A stretch of 64,000 bases of DNA, taken from Gelatoporia subvermispora B. Its lineage: Eukaryota; Basidiomycota; Agaricomycetes; Polyporales; Gelatoporiaceae. Under the pieces are notes generated by a model that saw only the letters and a list, made by a program, of their open reading frames with translations, was not told the origin of the DNA and made no database searches. This document shows positions 1 through 12,400 of this stretch, piece after piece (within the stretch, counting starts at the first letter, position 1; each line of letters starts with the position of its first letter). The position numbers and the translations under genes are program-made. The DNA is taken from positions 654,843-718,842 of the forward strand of contig KB445791.1 of assembly GCA_000320605.2 (NCBI GenBank), in the 5' to 3' direction.

Positions 1-770
1 TATGTGCGCGCGATACGGCGTGCGCGCGCCTTCTGGTCGCCTGCGGGGCCCGCCGCCCTGGCGCGACAGCGGCTCGGCGCGCAGGGCCTCTATAGGGTTG
101 TGGCAAGGCGGGGAAGCGGGCTGCGAGGTTGGGCGACGTGCGGCGGGGACGCCCGTGCCGCACGCCCGGATCTGCGCTGGGCTATCCTGTGCTGGGGCAT
201 CCGGTGTCGCGATGCTCACTTGGCGGCATGGTGCGTGCGAGGGCAGCCCTGTATTCGGAAATAAGAAGGAAGGAAGCTCGAGGGCGGTTGGCGCCCGTGT
301 GCAATGCGGCTGAGGAGCCGCCGTGGAGGCTGCGGTGCTAGCATATATGTGATGTGGTTCTGCGCTGCATATGTGTATGATGTGTATATGTATGTGGTGG
401 AAGAAGGCAGCTGATAGTCGTTATCAGGTTGTGTGATCCTGGGGTCATGTGGAGGAAGTGCGTGCGGTGTGTGGCGCGGGCCCGGGGAAGTCTATCGGGA
501 TGGAGTAGGTGCATACAGCTGTTGTGAGCACCGGACGGCGCAGTTGCAACGTGGGCTTCGTTGCTCACTCGGACTGTGGAACAATGTGAGGTCCGGATCC
601 GGAGATGGATCGATGATCTCTGCACCGAAAGCGAAGTACATCTAGCCCGGTTTGTGCGCGACGCTTGGATACCAAAATTTTTGTGCCAACGCAAAAGTTG
701 AAGTGCACACGTGTGTGAGCAGAAGAACTTCGAAATGCGTTTGACATCGGGAAGTAATGGCGCTCGGGAT

Positions 771-800
771 CTTCCAGCGAGCATGCATGCTCGCTGGAAG
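771..800. repeat. perfect 30-bp palindrome without spacer
   Basis: The half-site CTTCCAGCGAGCATG is followed directly by its exact reverse complement, giving 15-bp arms with no loop. The flanking bases (t on both sides) no longer pair. It lies about 2.2 kb upstream of the Cyc8 start. It could be a dimer-factor site, a cruciform-prone element or chance; nothing in the sequence decides. Confidence 0.9.
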
Positions 801-2835
801 TTGTATGTACGAACGCTTCGTCTGCGGAACATGAGCTACCGAAAAGCTGGTGCGTCGCACTGTGCCTGAACGCTTACTCGAGCCGTTCATTAGCCTTTCT
901 TCAATGCAGCGAGCCAATTCGGACGGCCCACAAAAGGCATGAGGCAGCCCGGTGCATCGCCCAGTGCGGACGCCAAAGCACCACCCGTGTCTCTTAAGCT
1001 CACGACCGGAGTTTGGCAATTCGGTCGCAAGGTGGCGGCGCGAGGAGGCGCGAGGCCTGAGGCAGCGTCCACTCGGATCGGGCAGGCGAGGGCGTACGCT
1101 GCGCCCTGCGGCTATCGAGATCAGCCTGCACGTTGGAAATGAGGCGACCCGGGCGCGCGGAGGCGAGCGCGGCAACGGGCGCGTGCAGGCTCGGTTCGGG
1201 CGATGCCTGCCGCTGCGTCCGAATCGAATCACTGATCGCGGCGATGCGTGCACATCAGAACGCCCCGCCGTCGCGCCGCGCGCGTTGATTAATGCAGACG
1301 AGGGCGTCTGCGGGGTGCGCGGCGCACACGACGGCGCAGCTGGGCGCGCCCGACGTGTGCCCGACGAGGCCGGCGCCGCGGCTGACAAATGCGGCACGGC
1401 ACGGCGCGCGCCGCTGCGAAAGGCAGACGCCACGCGGGCGAGGCGTCGGCGCGTCGGAGCTCGGGGCCGGACAGGCGCGGCAGGCCTGACGCGTGACGTG
1501 TCGCGATGCATGGGGCGCGCTGCAAATGGGAAGGGCCGCAAAGCCCAAGGAGGCTTCGGGCGCGTGCGCGCGGGGGATTGCTGAGTCAGCGGCGCGTGGC
1601 GGCGTGAACGCATGATGCGCGGGGGCGAGAGAGCGGGATATGGAAGTGAGGTCACCGTCGCCAGGGTCGCTGCCCAGCGCACGCCCGGGTCGCGGCTTCT
1701 GCGTTCCCGCGCGGCTGCCACTCACATGTCCATCGATCGCAGATGCGATCGTGCGCACGCAGGGCGCGGCCCAGCCCCTGCCGTTTTTGCAACGCACTCG
1801 AACAACAACAACACCTGCAGGGCCCTGCCGTCTTGTTCGATTGCTCGCGCCGAGCGCTGTGTCAGTGTTGTTTCCGCGCCGGCGCAGGCACCGCCGCGGG
1901 CCCGGCGGGTGCGGAGGAGAGGGGCAGGCACGGTGGTGCGCGCGAGGAGAGGGCCGCACACGTGCTCGGGGACGAGCCGCCGCGGAGGCCCGGCGTCGCA
2001 CGAGCCCCCGGAAGCAGTAGCGGCGATCTGCAAAAGCGGCGAATCCCTCTCCCAACGGCGCGTCGCAAATGGCAATGGAATAGCCGTGCGCCTGCTTATC
2101 GGATCGGCCTGTGCGCCTGGCTGGCGTGCCGCCTGCACAGGGGCCGTGGAGAGAGTGCGGGCCGGCGCGAAGGCTCGCGAGGGGCGGCAGCAGGGGCGCT
2201 GCGCAGCGTCCGGCAGATGAATCGATGACATTGCGATTACATAGGTGTATTCGGAGTGACTGGGCTGTGCGCAGCGGCGGGCAGATCGAAAGCGAAACGA
2301 AACGTCTGTCGTAGGGGGCGCTGGGCTGACAGGAGGACTGCGCCAGGGCCGGGTGGTGAGACGCCCTCGTATGCGGCACGCGGGTGGTCGCTGATGCTCG
2401 GTCGTCGGTGGTGGTGGCTGGGCGCGGGTGGATCCGTATCTGGGAGTGCAGCAGCGGCCGGTGGCGAGCATGGCCCGATTTGGGCTGGCTCGATATGGGC
2501 AGGGGCGTCTGCGGGATCTCGATCGTGTGTGACATTGTGTGGGTGGCGGAGTGCTGAAAAGTTGCCGAGGCACACCGCGCGGCTGGGAGCGAGCTTGTCC
2601 CGATAGGGAAGGCGCAGGACGAGATCCCGGGACGATCGCGGGCGTCTGTGAGTGGGGCGGTTGTGCGCCTGGGCGCGCATATCGCTAAGCCTGGCCAAGA
2701 CGGGCTAGCCTGGGACTGCGAGCTTCCGTGCACGACGAGATCCATCTCTGTCCATCTCCGTAATCCCTCAGCCGCCCGTTCTGCCCTTCGATCTCTGATC
2801 GCCTTCTGCGAGGCCCTGATCTCGCTCCCGTCGCC

Positions 2836-2843
2836 CATATATA
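2836..2843 (+). promoter_or_regulatory. TATA-like box of the Cyc8 gene
   Basis: The sequence catatata lies about 110 bp before the start codon at 2953, in a pyrimidine-rich stretch. This is a motif match only. Confidence 0.4.
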
Positions 2844-2952
2844 CCATCGCCCCCACTTCTGCCTCCCTTTCGCCTTTGCCCATTTTCCCCCGCAACGCGT
2901 CCTCGCCGCCGCCCCCCGCCCCGTCGTCCGCGCACCGTCGCCGACGCCCGCC

Positions 2953-5900
2953 ATGTCCCTCCGACACACGCCCCGCCAGTCCGAGCGGGACGTCCGCCTC
3001 CACGACCCCCACCCCGCACACCCTCACGCGCACTCGCTCCCTCCGCCTTCGCACCCCCACGCGCACCCACCACACATGAACGGAAACGGCCTTCCGACGC
3101 CCCCGGCCGCGGGCCTCGCCGCGCACGCATCGGCGGTAGCGCAGATGGTCTCGCCCCCCGGCCTGGCGCAGGTCGCGCCCAACGGGGTCGTCATCCCACC
3201 CTCCATCCAGAAACTGGCACAGGCAAACGAGCAAACGTGGCTCCTGATAGGTGCGTGACCCTGCGGTGTCAATCAGACTCGAGCGCGCCAACATCGGATC
3301 ACCACCGTTCGCAGGTCGCGTTGCCGAACAGATGGGGAATCTAGAGCACGCCTTGTCGGCATACGAGAACGCCCTGCGTCACAACCCTATGTCCCTTGCG
3401 GGGCTGACACAGGTGGCAGGGATCGCTCGGATCAAGGAGAATTATCCGAAGGTATGTATTAGGCTGATATAGCCTCCAGTCATTATTCCGCGCCCCAACT
3501 GCGCGATCCACCGTTCCGGATTGGTTCTCGCGCGTTCGGCCGGCGTCTACACCTGGCTGCCAGCGTCTGCGTGCGGCTCTTGCCGCCGCAGCCGCTGTTA
3601 GCTCTGTTTTCTCGGCCATTCATTCGGCCGAGATCAGCGCGGCGATGCTATTCCCCCGTATGGCGATATTACATCATCTCGCCAGATCCACTGCCCCGAT
3701 CCGCGATATTGACTGATTCGGTCCGTGTGAACGGTAGCTGATTGAGTTTTCCCCTCGCAGGCGGTCGAATACTTCCAGCGTGTCCTCAGCATGCAGCAGG
3801 ACAACGGCGAAGTGTGGAGTGCACTTGGTGCGTGCTTCCATTCTCCGCGGCCGTCACTTTACCCCTGACGCCCATCACAGGTCATTGTTATCTCATGCAA
3901 GACGACCTCCAGAAGGCCTATGCTGCATACCAGCAAGCGCTATATTTGCTGCCCAATCCAAAGGTCCGTTCTTTACGTCCTCGACGGAGCGCCTCACACC
4001 ACGCATGCTGACGACCTAATAGAAGGACCCGAAGCTCTGGTATGGCATCGGCATTCTCTATGATCGGTATGGGTCTCTGGACCACGCCGAGGAAGCGTTC
4101 GCTTCTGTGTTGGAGATGGACAAAGGTGATTGACTCCGTAGCCTGCTTGGCGCCACCCCCTTCTCACGCGTGTGTCCGCAGACTTTGACAAGGCCAATGA
4201 GATCCTCTTCCGCCTCGGCATCATTTACAAGCAGCAAGGCAAGTATGAACAGAGCCTTGACTGCTTCGACCGCATCCTGCGAAATCCCCCGAACCCACTC
4301 GCCCACGGCGACATTTGGTTCCAAATTGGGCATGTCTTTGAACAGCAGCGCGACGTAAGTTCGCACCCCCCTTCCCCCGTAATGTGAAGTCTAATCCTGA
4401 CGATCGCCGCAGCACGAACGTGCGCGGGACGCATATGAGCGTGTCGTGTTGGAGAACCCCAGCCATGCCAAGGTGTTGCAGCAACTGGGCTGGCTGTACC
4501 ACCAAGACGGCTCCGGCTTCCAGAACCAGGAGCTTGCCATTCAGTACCTCACGAAGAGCCTAGAAGCTGGTACGGTCCGCATGACATTCGTCACACGTGC
4601 TGTGCTAATTCGTTTTGGCAGATCCTTCCGATGCGCAGTCATGGTACCTTCTGGGCCGCGCTTATATGGCAGGCCAGAAGTACAACAAGGCGTACGAAGC
4701 ATATCAGCAGGCGGTCTACCGCGACGGACGGAATCCCACGTTCTGGTGTTCCATCGGAGTGCTCTATTTCCAAATCAACCAGTTCCGCGACGCACTTGAC
4801 GCCTACTCACGTGCCATCCGTATCAACCCTTACATCTCCGAGGTTTGGTTCGACCTGGGAAGCCTCTACGAAAGCTGCAACAATCAGATTTCGGATGCTA
4901 TCGATGCGTACGCCCGCGCTGCCGAGCTTGACCCCAACAACACCGCCATTGCCCAGCGTCTCCAGCTTCTGAAGAATGCGCAGGCTACCGGCAGTGCACT
5001 GCCCGCCGCTCCCGGTCCCCAGGATGTGCACCCGACCGCATATGCGAACCCGATGATGGTTCCTCCGGGCATGTCTGGCCCGCCGATGATGATGCAGACC
5101 GGCGGAGGACGCCCCATCTTCCGCACAGATTCCCGGGGTCCCCCTGGTGACTTGCCCATGCCAATGCATCTACAACAGCTCTCAGGTCGCAACTCTCCAG
5201 GACCGTTCAGAGGCGGTCCCCCGCCCCCAGTCGTCTTAGACGATAGTCGCCATGTCCCGTCGCACACCCCCCTTGCGCCCATGGATGTCGATCGCCCTCC
5301 TCTCCACTCCCGCGAGCCGTCCAACGCGTATCCGCCACCGCCCCGCGACGCACGTGACGGTCCTCGTGGTCCCGCTGGCCAGGGAATTCTGCTTCACCAT
5401 CCCGTTCCACAGCAGCAGCCTACCCCTGAAGCGCTCCGTGGTTCGTACCCTCCCGGACACCCGCACGAGCCAGGTCTCAGTCGCCCGCTTCGGATGCCAT
5501 CCACGTCGACGTCTCCGCCCCCGCACTCCGCCCGCCCACGTTCACCGCTCGGCCATGGGCTGCACTACGACCCTCGCGCAATGGGCCCCGGTCAGACGCC
5601 CTCGAGGCGCTCGCCCCCACCGCCGTACTCGCGCGACGTCGTGATGGCCGAACGCGAGCCTGGTTGGGACCGACGGATGGTCTCAGCGGAGCATGCTGCT
5701 GAGTGGGAGCGCGAACGCAGCAGAGGTCGTCCAAGCGCCGACTATCCTTCGCACGCCCCTCCGTACTACACGGGCCAGCGGCCGCACTCGCCACCTGCGC
5801 CCCAGCGTGCACCCAGCCCCCGGCACCCGAGGGATCGCACGCCGGACATTTCACCCCGGTCAGCGCATGCGTACCGCGGTACGTACTACGACCCGGTGGG

Positions 5901-7158
5901 TGCGGGGAGGATCCCGGGCCGCGCGCCGTCGCCGCGCACGGAGATGATGCACGAGCAGGCTCAGCAACGGCGGTACGACTCGCGGTTCGACGCGCGGGAG
6001 CCGCCGCCGCAGCGCGAGTATGAGCGCGACATGATCGACCAGCGCGTGGACCAGCGGGTCTACGCGGCGACGCCCGAGGCGATGCGCATGCGCAATGGGC
6101 AGCCACCTGCGCCGTACGACGTGCGCGGCTCGGCGAGCCCGCGTATGATGCAGCAGGGACTGCCGCTGGAGCCGAAGGGCCGCCGGCGGAATGGGAAAGA
6201 CAAGGATTCGGAGTCTGTCTCGTCAGCTGGGAATGGTGACGCGCCGAAGAGGAAGCGGAGAGCGGGAGCCAAGCGCGTGAAGGAGGAGCCCATGCGAGTG
6301 GAGACCCCCGCCTCGTACGCGGGCGCGCCGCCGCACTCGTCACATTCCTCGTCATTCAAGCTGGAGCGGACGGGTGGGAAGAGCAACGGCAGCCCCGAGC
6401 CTGCAAGCTCGGCGTCGGGCTCGGCCGGGCGGTCCATCCAGCCCTCACCGACGAACTCGACACACATGCCTCCATCCCGTGTTGTTGACGAGGACTACGA
6501 TGAGGGTGTTGCTGACGCCCTGATGGACCTCGCGTACCGCGGCGAGCCTCGTGGGTACGGCCAGCCTCCCATCGCAGGCCCGAACGGCAACGGAACTCGC
6601 ATGTCCATTTCAGCTACCTCGCCGCACGTGCTCAACCGATACCCCTCCATGCCCGGGCGCAACTCCTCCCCTCTGCCGAAGCGTCCGCTCAGCCCCAGCT
6701 CCGACGAGCACGGCGATGGCAAGCGGGCGCGCGTGGGCAGCATGAGCAGCCAGCACCGGCGGCACTCGTCGAACTCGCAGTCGAACGGGCGCCCGACACC
6801 GACGCCCTCGACGCGCCCCTCGCCGATTCCCTTCCGCCAGCAGCCGACGTCGCACTCGCCCGAGATGCGCCAGCCGATGGACAACACGCGCTCGTACCCG
6901 CCCTCGCCGTCGCTCCCGACGACGCTCCCGCCGCACCCGCGCCCGATTGGCGTGGGGCACGCGGGAGGGATGCCCCTCCCGCCGATGGCGACGCGCTCGC
7001 CGCCCGACGCGCACCCAGTGGAGGACGCGCGCGCGCAGTCGAGGTCATCCCATGGCGAGTCGCCGCCGCGCGCGAAGCGCGAGGCGGGCCCGATAGGCGC
7101 GGGGTCGCCCCAGGCGAAGGCCACGTCGTCGCCGCACTCGAGCAACGGCCGCTCGTGA
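2953..7158 (+). CDS. CYC8: Ssn6/Cyc8-type TPR transcriptional corepressor
   Basis: Eight exons close in one frame: 2953-3250, 3315-3451, 3761-3827, 3881-3963, 4023-4125, 4182-4354, 4413-4569 and 4622-7158, giving about 1184 residues. Residues 1-90 are His/Pro-rich. Residues ~92-460 are a continuous array of tetratricopeptide repeats (segments such as LEHALSAYENALRHNP, WYGIGILYDRYG and AIDAYARAAELDP), the pattern and order of fungal Cyc8/Ssn6. The remaining ~720 residues are Pro/Ser/Arg-rich and look disordered, with basic KR clusters that may act as nuclear signals. In the known family the TPR block binds Tup1 and DNA-bound repressors to recruit histone deacetylases; here it could act in carbon catabolite repression, inferred from the family only. 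The first ATG of exon 1 follows a long pyrimidine-rich leader. All introns are GT-AG; the seven introns are confined to the 5' third. Confidence 0.93.
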
Positions 7159-8955
7159 GGAGCGGTCTGGTGCCCTGCTGAAGTCGTGCTGCGTGTCTCC
7201 TTGTCTTTGCTGCTTTGCTCCCGGCTCCGTGTCGTGCCGCCCCGTCTCGCCTGCTCAGCTCCGTCGCATCGTCATCGTCATCGCCTTCGCTATAGTCGCT
7301 ACGCTCCGCACTGTCTGCCCGTCGTCACAGCTGCTCACCATCTTGCATATACCACCACTTTCGCCCTCGCATCGCCTCGCAATACCTTGGACCGCCTCAG
7401 ACTCCGAGATTATGCCCTTTATGACAGACATGACGCTGATCGATATGTAGTCTTGGATGTATCTATCGCACCCGCACACCTACGTAGTCGCCAAAAGATG
7501 TATCATATGCAGCTGCTGAATAGACACTGTATGCATTCGCACTGGGCTCGACGGGAACGAGAGATGACTTAGATGGTAATCCGACGAATATCGAGATGAG
7601 CGCCGCGGCGGTGATTGGCGGAGTGAGTCTAGTCTGTCCATTACCTAGGTGAGTTTGCAAGCGCCATGATGCCGCTCGTTGGGGGCAACTCCAGTACCAT
7701 GCTTAGGATGCAATGAACGACATTTACAACAACCAAGAGCTGTCATACGCGCGCAGTACATCGTAAATTAGTTGAGAACAAGTATACGTCCTGAGGCGAC
7801 GTTGGTCGGCTCTAGTTCGGTCTCCGAGCCTCGATGAATGTTATTAGAACACAGACATCAAGTTCATCAACTTCGCTAGTCCAACGCATCCGCCCATACA
7901 GCTCGAGCCTCCAAGCTTCACGTGCGAGTAACTCCCAGATGTTTTGAGACTGTCGTCATCCTCTTCCTCCGATGATCCCCAAAGCGGCAGAGCCTTCGTG
8001 GGATTCGCTACCTGGGAGAGACTGGAGAGCATTCCGTGACTAAATGAAAATGACGTTCGTTGTTGATTTTGGTCTGCGCACGTTATGGCGAGAATATGAC
8101 TGCCTAACGGTGGCCTATAACTTCTACATGGAGTGGATGTCCGAAGTGTTCGGTATGTTGTCAGGGCGTGCATCTGCGCTAAGATCCAAATCCGAGGCGG
8201 TCATCCAGAAGCATCTGGGGACAACTTGGGACAGCGATAAGTTGACCAATAGCAGAGCGCTCCCGAGAGCGAAGTCGGTTTCGGGAGCCTGAAGACAAGG
8301 CTGATTGTGTTGTATTTCGTAAGTTCCATGCGTGCTCTTGTGCGTCCGACACACCATGGCCTGCAGGGCTGATCAAATCGGGCGCCATCTACTAACTAGC
8401 AGCTGAGACGGATGTGGAAGTCCTCTTCGGCGACTGCAATACCCTCGGCGCTCTCGTGCGCCAAAGTATGTGTATTATCACGTTGGATATGTTTGCATTC
8501 TGGCTGAAATGGGAATTCGATAAGATGAACTAGATAAGATGGGGGCCTCTCTGCTATCACAGCAACATATCGCGAATGCAAATACAACCAACACGGTACT
8601 ACATACTTCGACCCAGGACGCCAAGGTATCGCGGTTGCCGAACAGCGCCCAAACGCGTAGCTAGATAGAGGAAATACAAAGCGCGGAATCAGGAGACAGG
8701 AATGATTGAGCTTATGAGGCGCCCTTGTTCTGCACGCACACGCTGTTCGGCATAGAACGCGTTGCGGTGCACTTTCGAACTCGTCTCTTCTGCCGCCCAT
8801 ACGAACGCCAATATTCCCGATACTCCGGTACGCTAAGCTTACTTGGTGTTGCCGCAGGATCAAACAATGTCAACGACATGCTATGAGCTCGGTATCAAAG
8901 CACTGCACATGGCAAACTAGATCGCGCAGCCATCCGACCATAACCGTGGAAGTCA
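7159..8955. other. 3' region of Cyc8 and intergenic DNA
   Basis: This stretch holds the Cyc8 3' UTR and then AT-richer DNA up to the retrotransposon target duplication. Short frames exist (for example 8044-8292 on the plus strand), but none has a recognisable motif or splice structure. I see no gene. Confidence 0.6.
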
Positions 8956-8960
8956 AGTTG
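8956..8960. repeat. target-site duplication, left copy (agttg)
   Basis: The five bases agttg immediately precede the left LTR and recur immediately after the right LTR. Confidence 0.9.
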
Positions 8961-9013
8961 TGTAGCGAGCGCGTGGCTTACGACGCGAGCGGTTGAGGTA
9001 CCTGCCGTTTCGG

Positions 9014-9037
9014 GAACCCTAGAGTCGTCTAGGGTTC
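9014..9037. promoter_or_regulatory. 10-bp stem, 4-nt loop hairpin in LTR U3
   Basis: GAACCCTAGA, loop gtcg, then TCTAGGGTTC form a perfect inverted repeat about 85 bp upstream of the LTR TATA box. The right LTR carries the same hairpin at 18837-18860. Its position suggests a dimeric activator site in U3, but the role is inferred. Confidence 0.7.
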
Positions 9038-9120
9038 GTCTATCTTTTACTTTCACTTCCCTTTCCCCCATTTTCCTGCAGTCGTTATACCCCCCAGTTC
9101 ATTGTCCGACTCCCCCTAGC

Positions 9121-9128
9121 TATATAAG
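9121..9128 (+). promoter_or_regulatory. LTR TATA box
   Basis: The sequence tatataag lies within the LTR about 130 bp before its 3' end, a usual place for the Pol II promoter of an LTR element. The right LTR copy is at 18944-18951. Confidence 0.7.
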
Positions 9129-9438
9129 ACCCGACGTTTGTATGCTACGGACAGCGCACTTGGAATAGAGACTCAATCCCTGTTCTCGCACCGAGTGCCT
9201 CTTCCCATCACGTGTGCCGCCACCTGCCCTATCCGGCAGCGAGCGTCACATATTTTGAACAGTCCGACTCTCTATCCGGACACCACTAGCTTCAAAGTAA
9301 CAACTTCTGCTTATTCTCTATCTCTACTCCGGCGACCGTAGTCTCTGGGTACTTCGGGTCTGATCAACTCGACGTTCCGAACTCCGACTCGCCCACCATA
9401 CCCCTTTCCGTTTCCATTCTACTTTCCTTCTCGGAACT

Positions 9439-12400
9439 ATGTCCTCTGGTTACAACCTACGCGCCGGGCCCCGACGCGGTACTATCACGGCTGCAACAAG
9501 CCGTGCGAATCCCGGTGCGTACATCCCTCCCTCTGCTTCCGACGGTGGTGCTCGTGAAGAGCCCGTCGAGTCCATCACGGAGAGCGCAGGCTCTGCCGTC
9601 TCTGCTGCGAACTCGGACCCTCTCGAGGGCTCGGGTGTTCCAGTAGGAGTTCCCCCATCTGGTGACGAGCCGGATGGGGAGCCGAGGTCTGGGCAGTCCA
9701 AGTCCCGCTCGGATCTTCGAGAAAGCTCGAGCTTGACCGACGTGTCAAGCATATTAGATAATTTAAAAATAGAAGAACAATCTATTTACTTGGACTCATC
9801 CGAGCCTGCGCGTGCAATGGATGAGAGTCCCGATGAACAACCGGAGGAGAGGCGGGGCCGCCAAAGTAGGTGGAGCCTCAGCCTTGATGTCGCAGCCTTT
9901 AGGCGACCGGCTGTATCTTCGCCTACGGTAGGCACTACCAGCACCCCCGCTGCCGTGCCCCTCGAAACCACAGCTATCTCTGCGGCGGTTATGGAGCCGA
10001 CTGAAGAGATCCGCGCCAATCGAAGGGCGCGTGTGGAGGACTATCACAGTGACTCGGATGAGGAGTCGCGAGGCGAAGGACCTTCTCGCTCGAAGGGTAA
10101 GACGATGGACGCCCGCAATTGGGGTGCCGTCGATATACCTCACGAGGAGCTTGATCCGGAGGCGCAGCGTCGCGCCTTGAACAGTTTCGCCAAAGGTGGT
10201 GAACGGACAAAGGATCTGACGGGTCCCTCTGAAGGAGAGGATCCCGGCAACCTAAGCGAACAAGAGCTTCGCGAAGCGGTGCGGCTCTGGAAGGCTCGCA
10301 AACGAGCCTCGGCTCACCAGGATTTGCCTACCGAGGCTGGTGGGGATTCTCTACTGGATGAGGATCGCCTGGGACGGTCTAAACGGGATTCTAGCCGACG
10401 AGGGACACGAGGACGTCCCCGTGCCAGGTCTCGTTCATCTGATGGCCCCCGGGAGAACCGTGAGCAGAGTCCCCGAGATATAGATTGTACCAAACGCCAT
10501 GGTTCTGCCGACAGCAGCCAGTCTGACGGCGACGAAAACGATCTTGGTTATGGTCCACCTCACAAGCGCAGACGCGCCAAGTCTAGGCGTCACCGTTCTG
10601 GCGACAGGACATCTTCTCGTCAAGCTGTTCCAGCTGGTGAGAGGACCAGGCTCGGTACTCTTCGTAACACGGATGCCCTGGTCGACTCCGTTCTCGCCGG
10701 GCGTGACTCTCAGAGACCAACTCATTCTCCTGACGGCTGGCGGCGTCGCTACACCTCTCTCAGACCTGCCACCCAAATCGAGCCCGACAGCTATCTGGGC
10801 CAGGCTATACACGGCGTCGGGGGACGAGCTGGTGATCCGACCGATCCCAGCTCTAGCTCGTCCTCCTCCAATTCTTCGGGCTCCGATTCGGACTCAGAAG
10901 ACTCTACGACTCTGTCATCATCCTCGGGTCATCGCTCTCGTGGGTCTCGCCGCTCTAGGCGTCACAGGTGGTCGGGATCTCGACGACGAAGCCGGCGGTC
11001 CCACCGCCATCGTCGTCGTCGATCGAGCCGCACCTCGAGGACTCGCTCACACCCCTTGCTCAAACCTCGCGAGCCAGACGCCTATGATGGGCGCACTGAC
11101 GTGAACGCGTTCCATCGGTTCATTCATCAGTCCACCGATTATGTGGACGGGTATGGACTGCCTGACTGGAGGCAGGTATCAGCCCTCTCGTATTTCCTAA
11201 AGGATAAGGCCTATGAATTCTATGTCAACACTGTGTCTCGTAACCCTCGTAACTGGACCCTCCGACGGTTCTTTATTGAGCTATTTAATTATTGTTTCCC
11301 TATCGATTTTCGTTACCGTATGAGAGACAAGCTCGAACGGTTCCGTCAGACCGACAAGTCTGTACTAGACTACGTCCATCAGCTTGAGGCATTACTCCTT
11401 TCAGCTGGCGTGTTGTCTGAACAAGACAAGGTAGAAAGACTATGGAAGGGCTTCAAGCCATCCATTCAGCGAGGACTGTACCTCGATCACTTAACACCTA
11501 CCTCAGCTACTTGGGAACGAGTGGTGACCGTCGCTCAGTATGTCGAGATGGCTGATCGCGCCTTCACGGAACCACACTCCTCCGGTAACAACGGAGGGGG
11601 ACAAGGTGGTGGCGGCGGCGGAGGCCATGGAGGAGGTAACCACGGTGGTGGCAATGGCGGTGGAGGCAATGGCAGCGGAGGTGGAGGTCAGGGACAACCA
11701 CGTCGCCGAACTCCAGGACCCCGAGGAGGAGGAGGTTCCACGCCTCGCCCCTCGGGCAGTCAGCCTTCGACGTCTAAGTTTAGCACCAAGCCGGGACCTC
11801 CTCAGGCCCAAGCACAGTTTCGAAGACGTGATGGCGAGCGGCGTTTCCCGTCTGCTCGGCCATCTGGGCAAGGGTCCTCGGGAGGTAATCACCGGAATGA
11901 CCAGCAATCCGGGACAGGTGCTCCTAAGCTGTCTGATCAGGAGAAGGCCCGGCTGGCCGCCGAGGACAGATGCTACAACTGCAAGGAGAAGGGCCACTTC
12001 TCCCGCAATTGTCCTAAGGCTAATCAGGTCAAAACGGATCGCAAGGGACAGCCTCCCGGCGTACCTAGCTATAGCATAGAGCCCTCGTTCGGTAGTGCCG
12101 AACGTCTTCGGGATCTCGCTGCATCCACGGTTCGTGTGGACACTGATGTTGTGGGCCTTCACTCGGTTGGCTTCTGGGCTGCTGATAATAATGTACCTGA
12201 CCTGCAATCAGTCAGTGACAGTGAGAGCGAGGAAGACGAGGAGGACATTCTCTCACCTTCTCAAGAACCCTATTATGTTGATGAGGACTTGCCTGAGTTT
12301 GATCCTTCAGACTTAGGGGTCCCGGACCCTAGCCTCGACAATGCCATCCTCGAAGTAATGGCTATGAGTGTAAACGACCATCGAGCGGCGTCCCCTCCGG

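Larger units (their letters stand above)
1..2952. other. GC-rich upstream region, no supported gene
   Basis: Long open frames occur on both strands, but they are low-complexity, Arg/Ala/Pro-rich readings of GC-rich DNA; none shows a recognisable domain or a plausible exon structure. The last few hundred bases are probably the promoter and 5' UTR of the Cyc8 gene that starts at 2953. The one clear structured element is the palindrome at 771-800. Confidence 0.6.
8961..9250 (+). repeat. 5' LTR of the Ty3/gypsy element
   Basis: This 290-bp repeat starts tgtagcgagc and ends gagcgtcaca, and matches 18784-19073 base for base as far as I can read. It contains a TATA box (9121-9128) and a strong hairpin (9014-9037), so U3 is the left part and transcription probably starts near 9150. 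Confidence 0.95.

Noticed and set aside
1255..3294. 679-codon open frame on the minus strand over the Cyc8 5' region
   Set aside because: It overlaps the supported first exon of Cyc8, is Arg/Ala/Pro-rich and has no domain; long open frames are expected in such GC-rich DNA.
8044..8292. 82-codon plus-strand frame before the retroelement
   Set aside because: No motif, splice context or conserved-looking composition; treated as chance.
10499..11104. Frames inside the retroelement in other phases
   Set aside because: They overlap the intact gag-pol frame and show no separate domain; no evidence for an extra ORF such as env.
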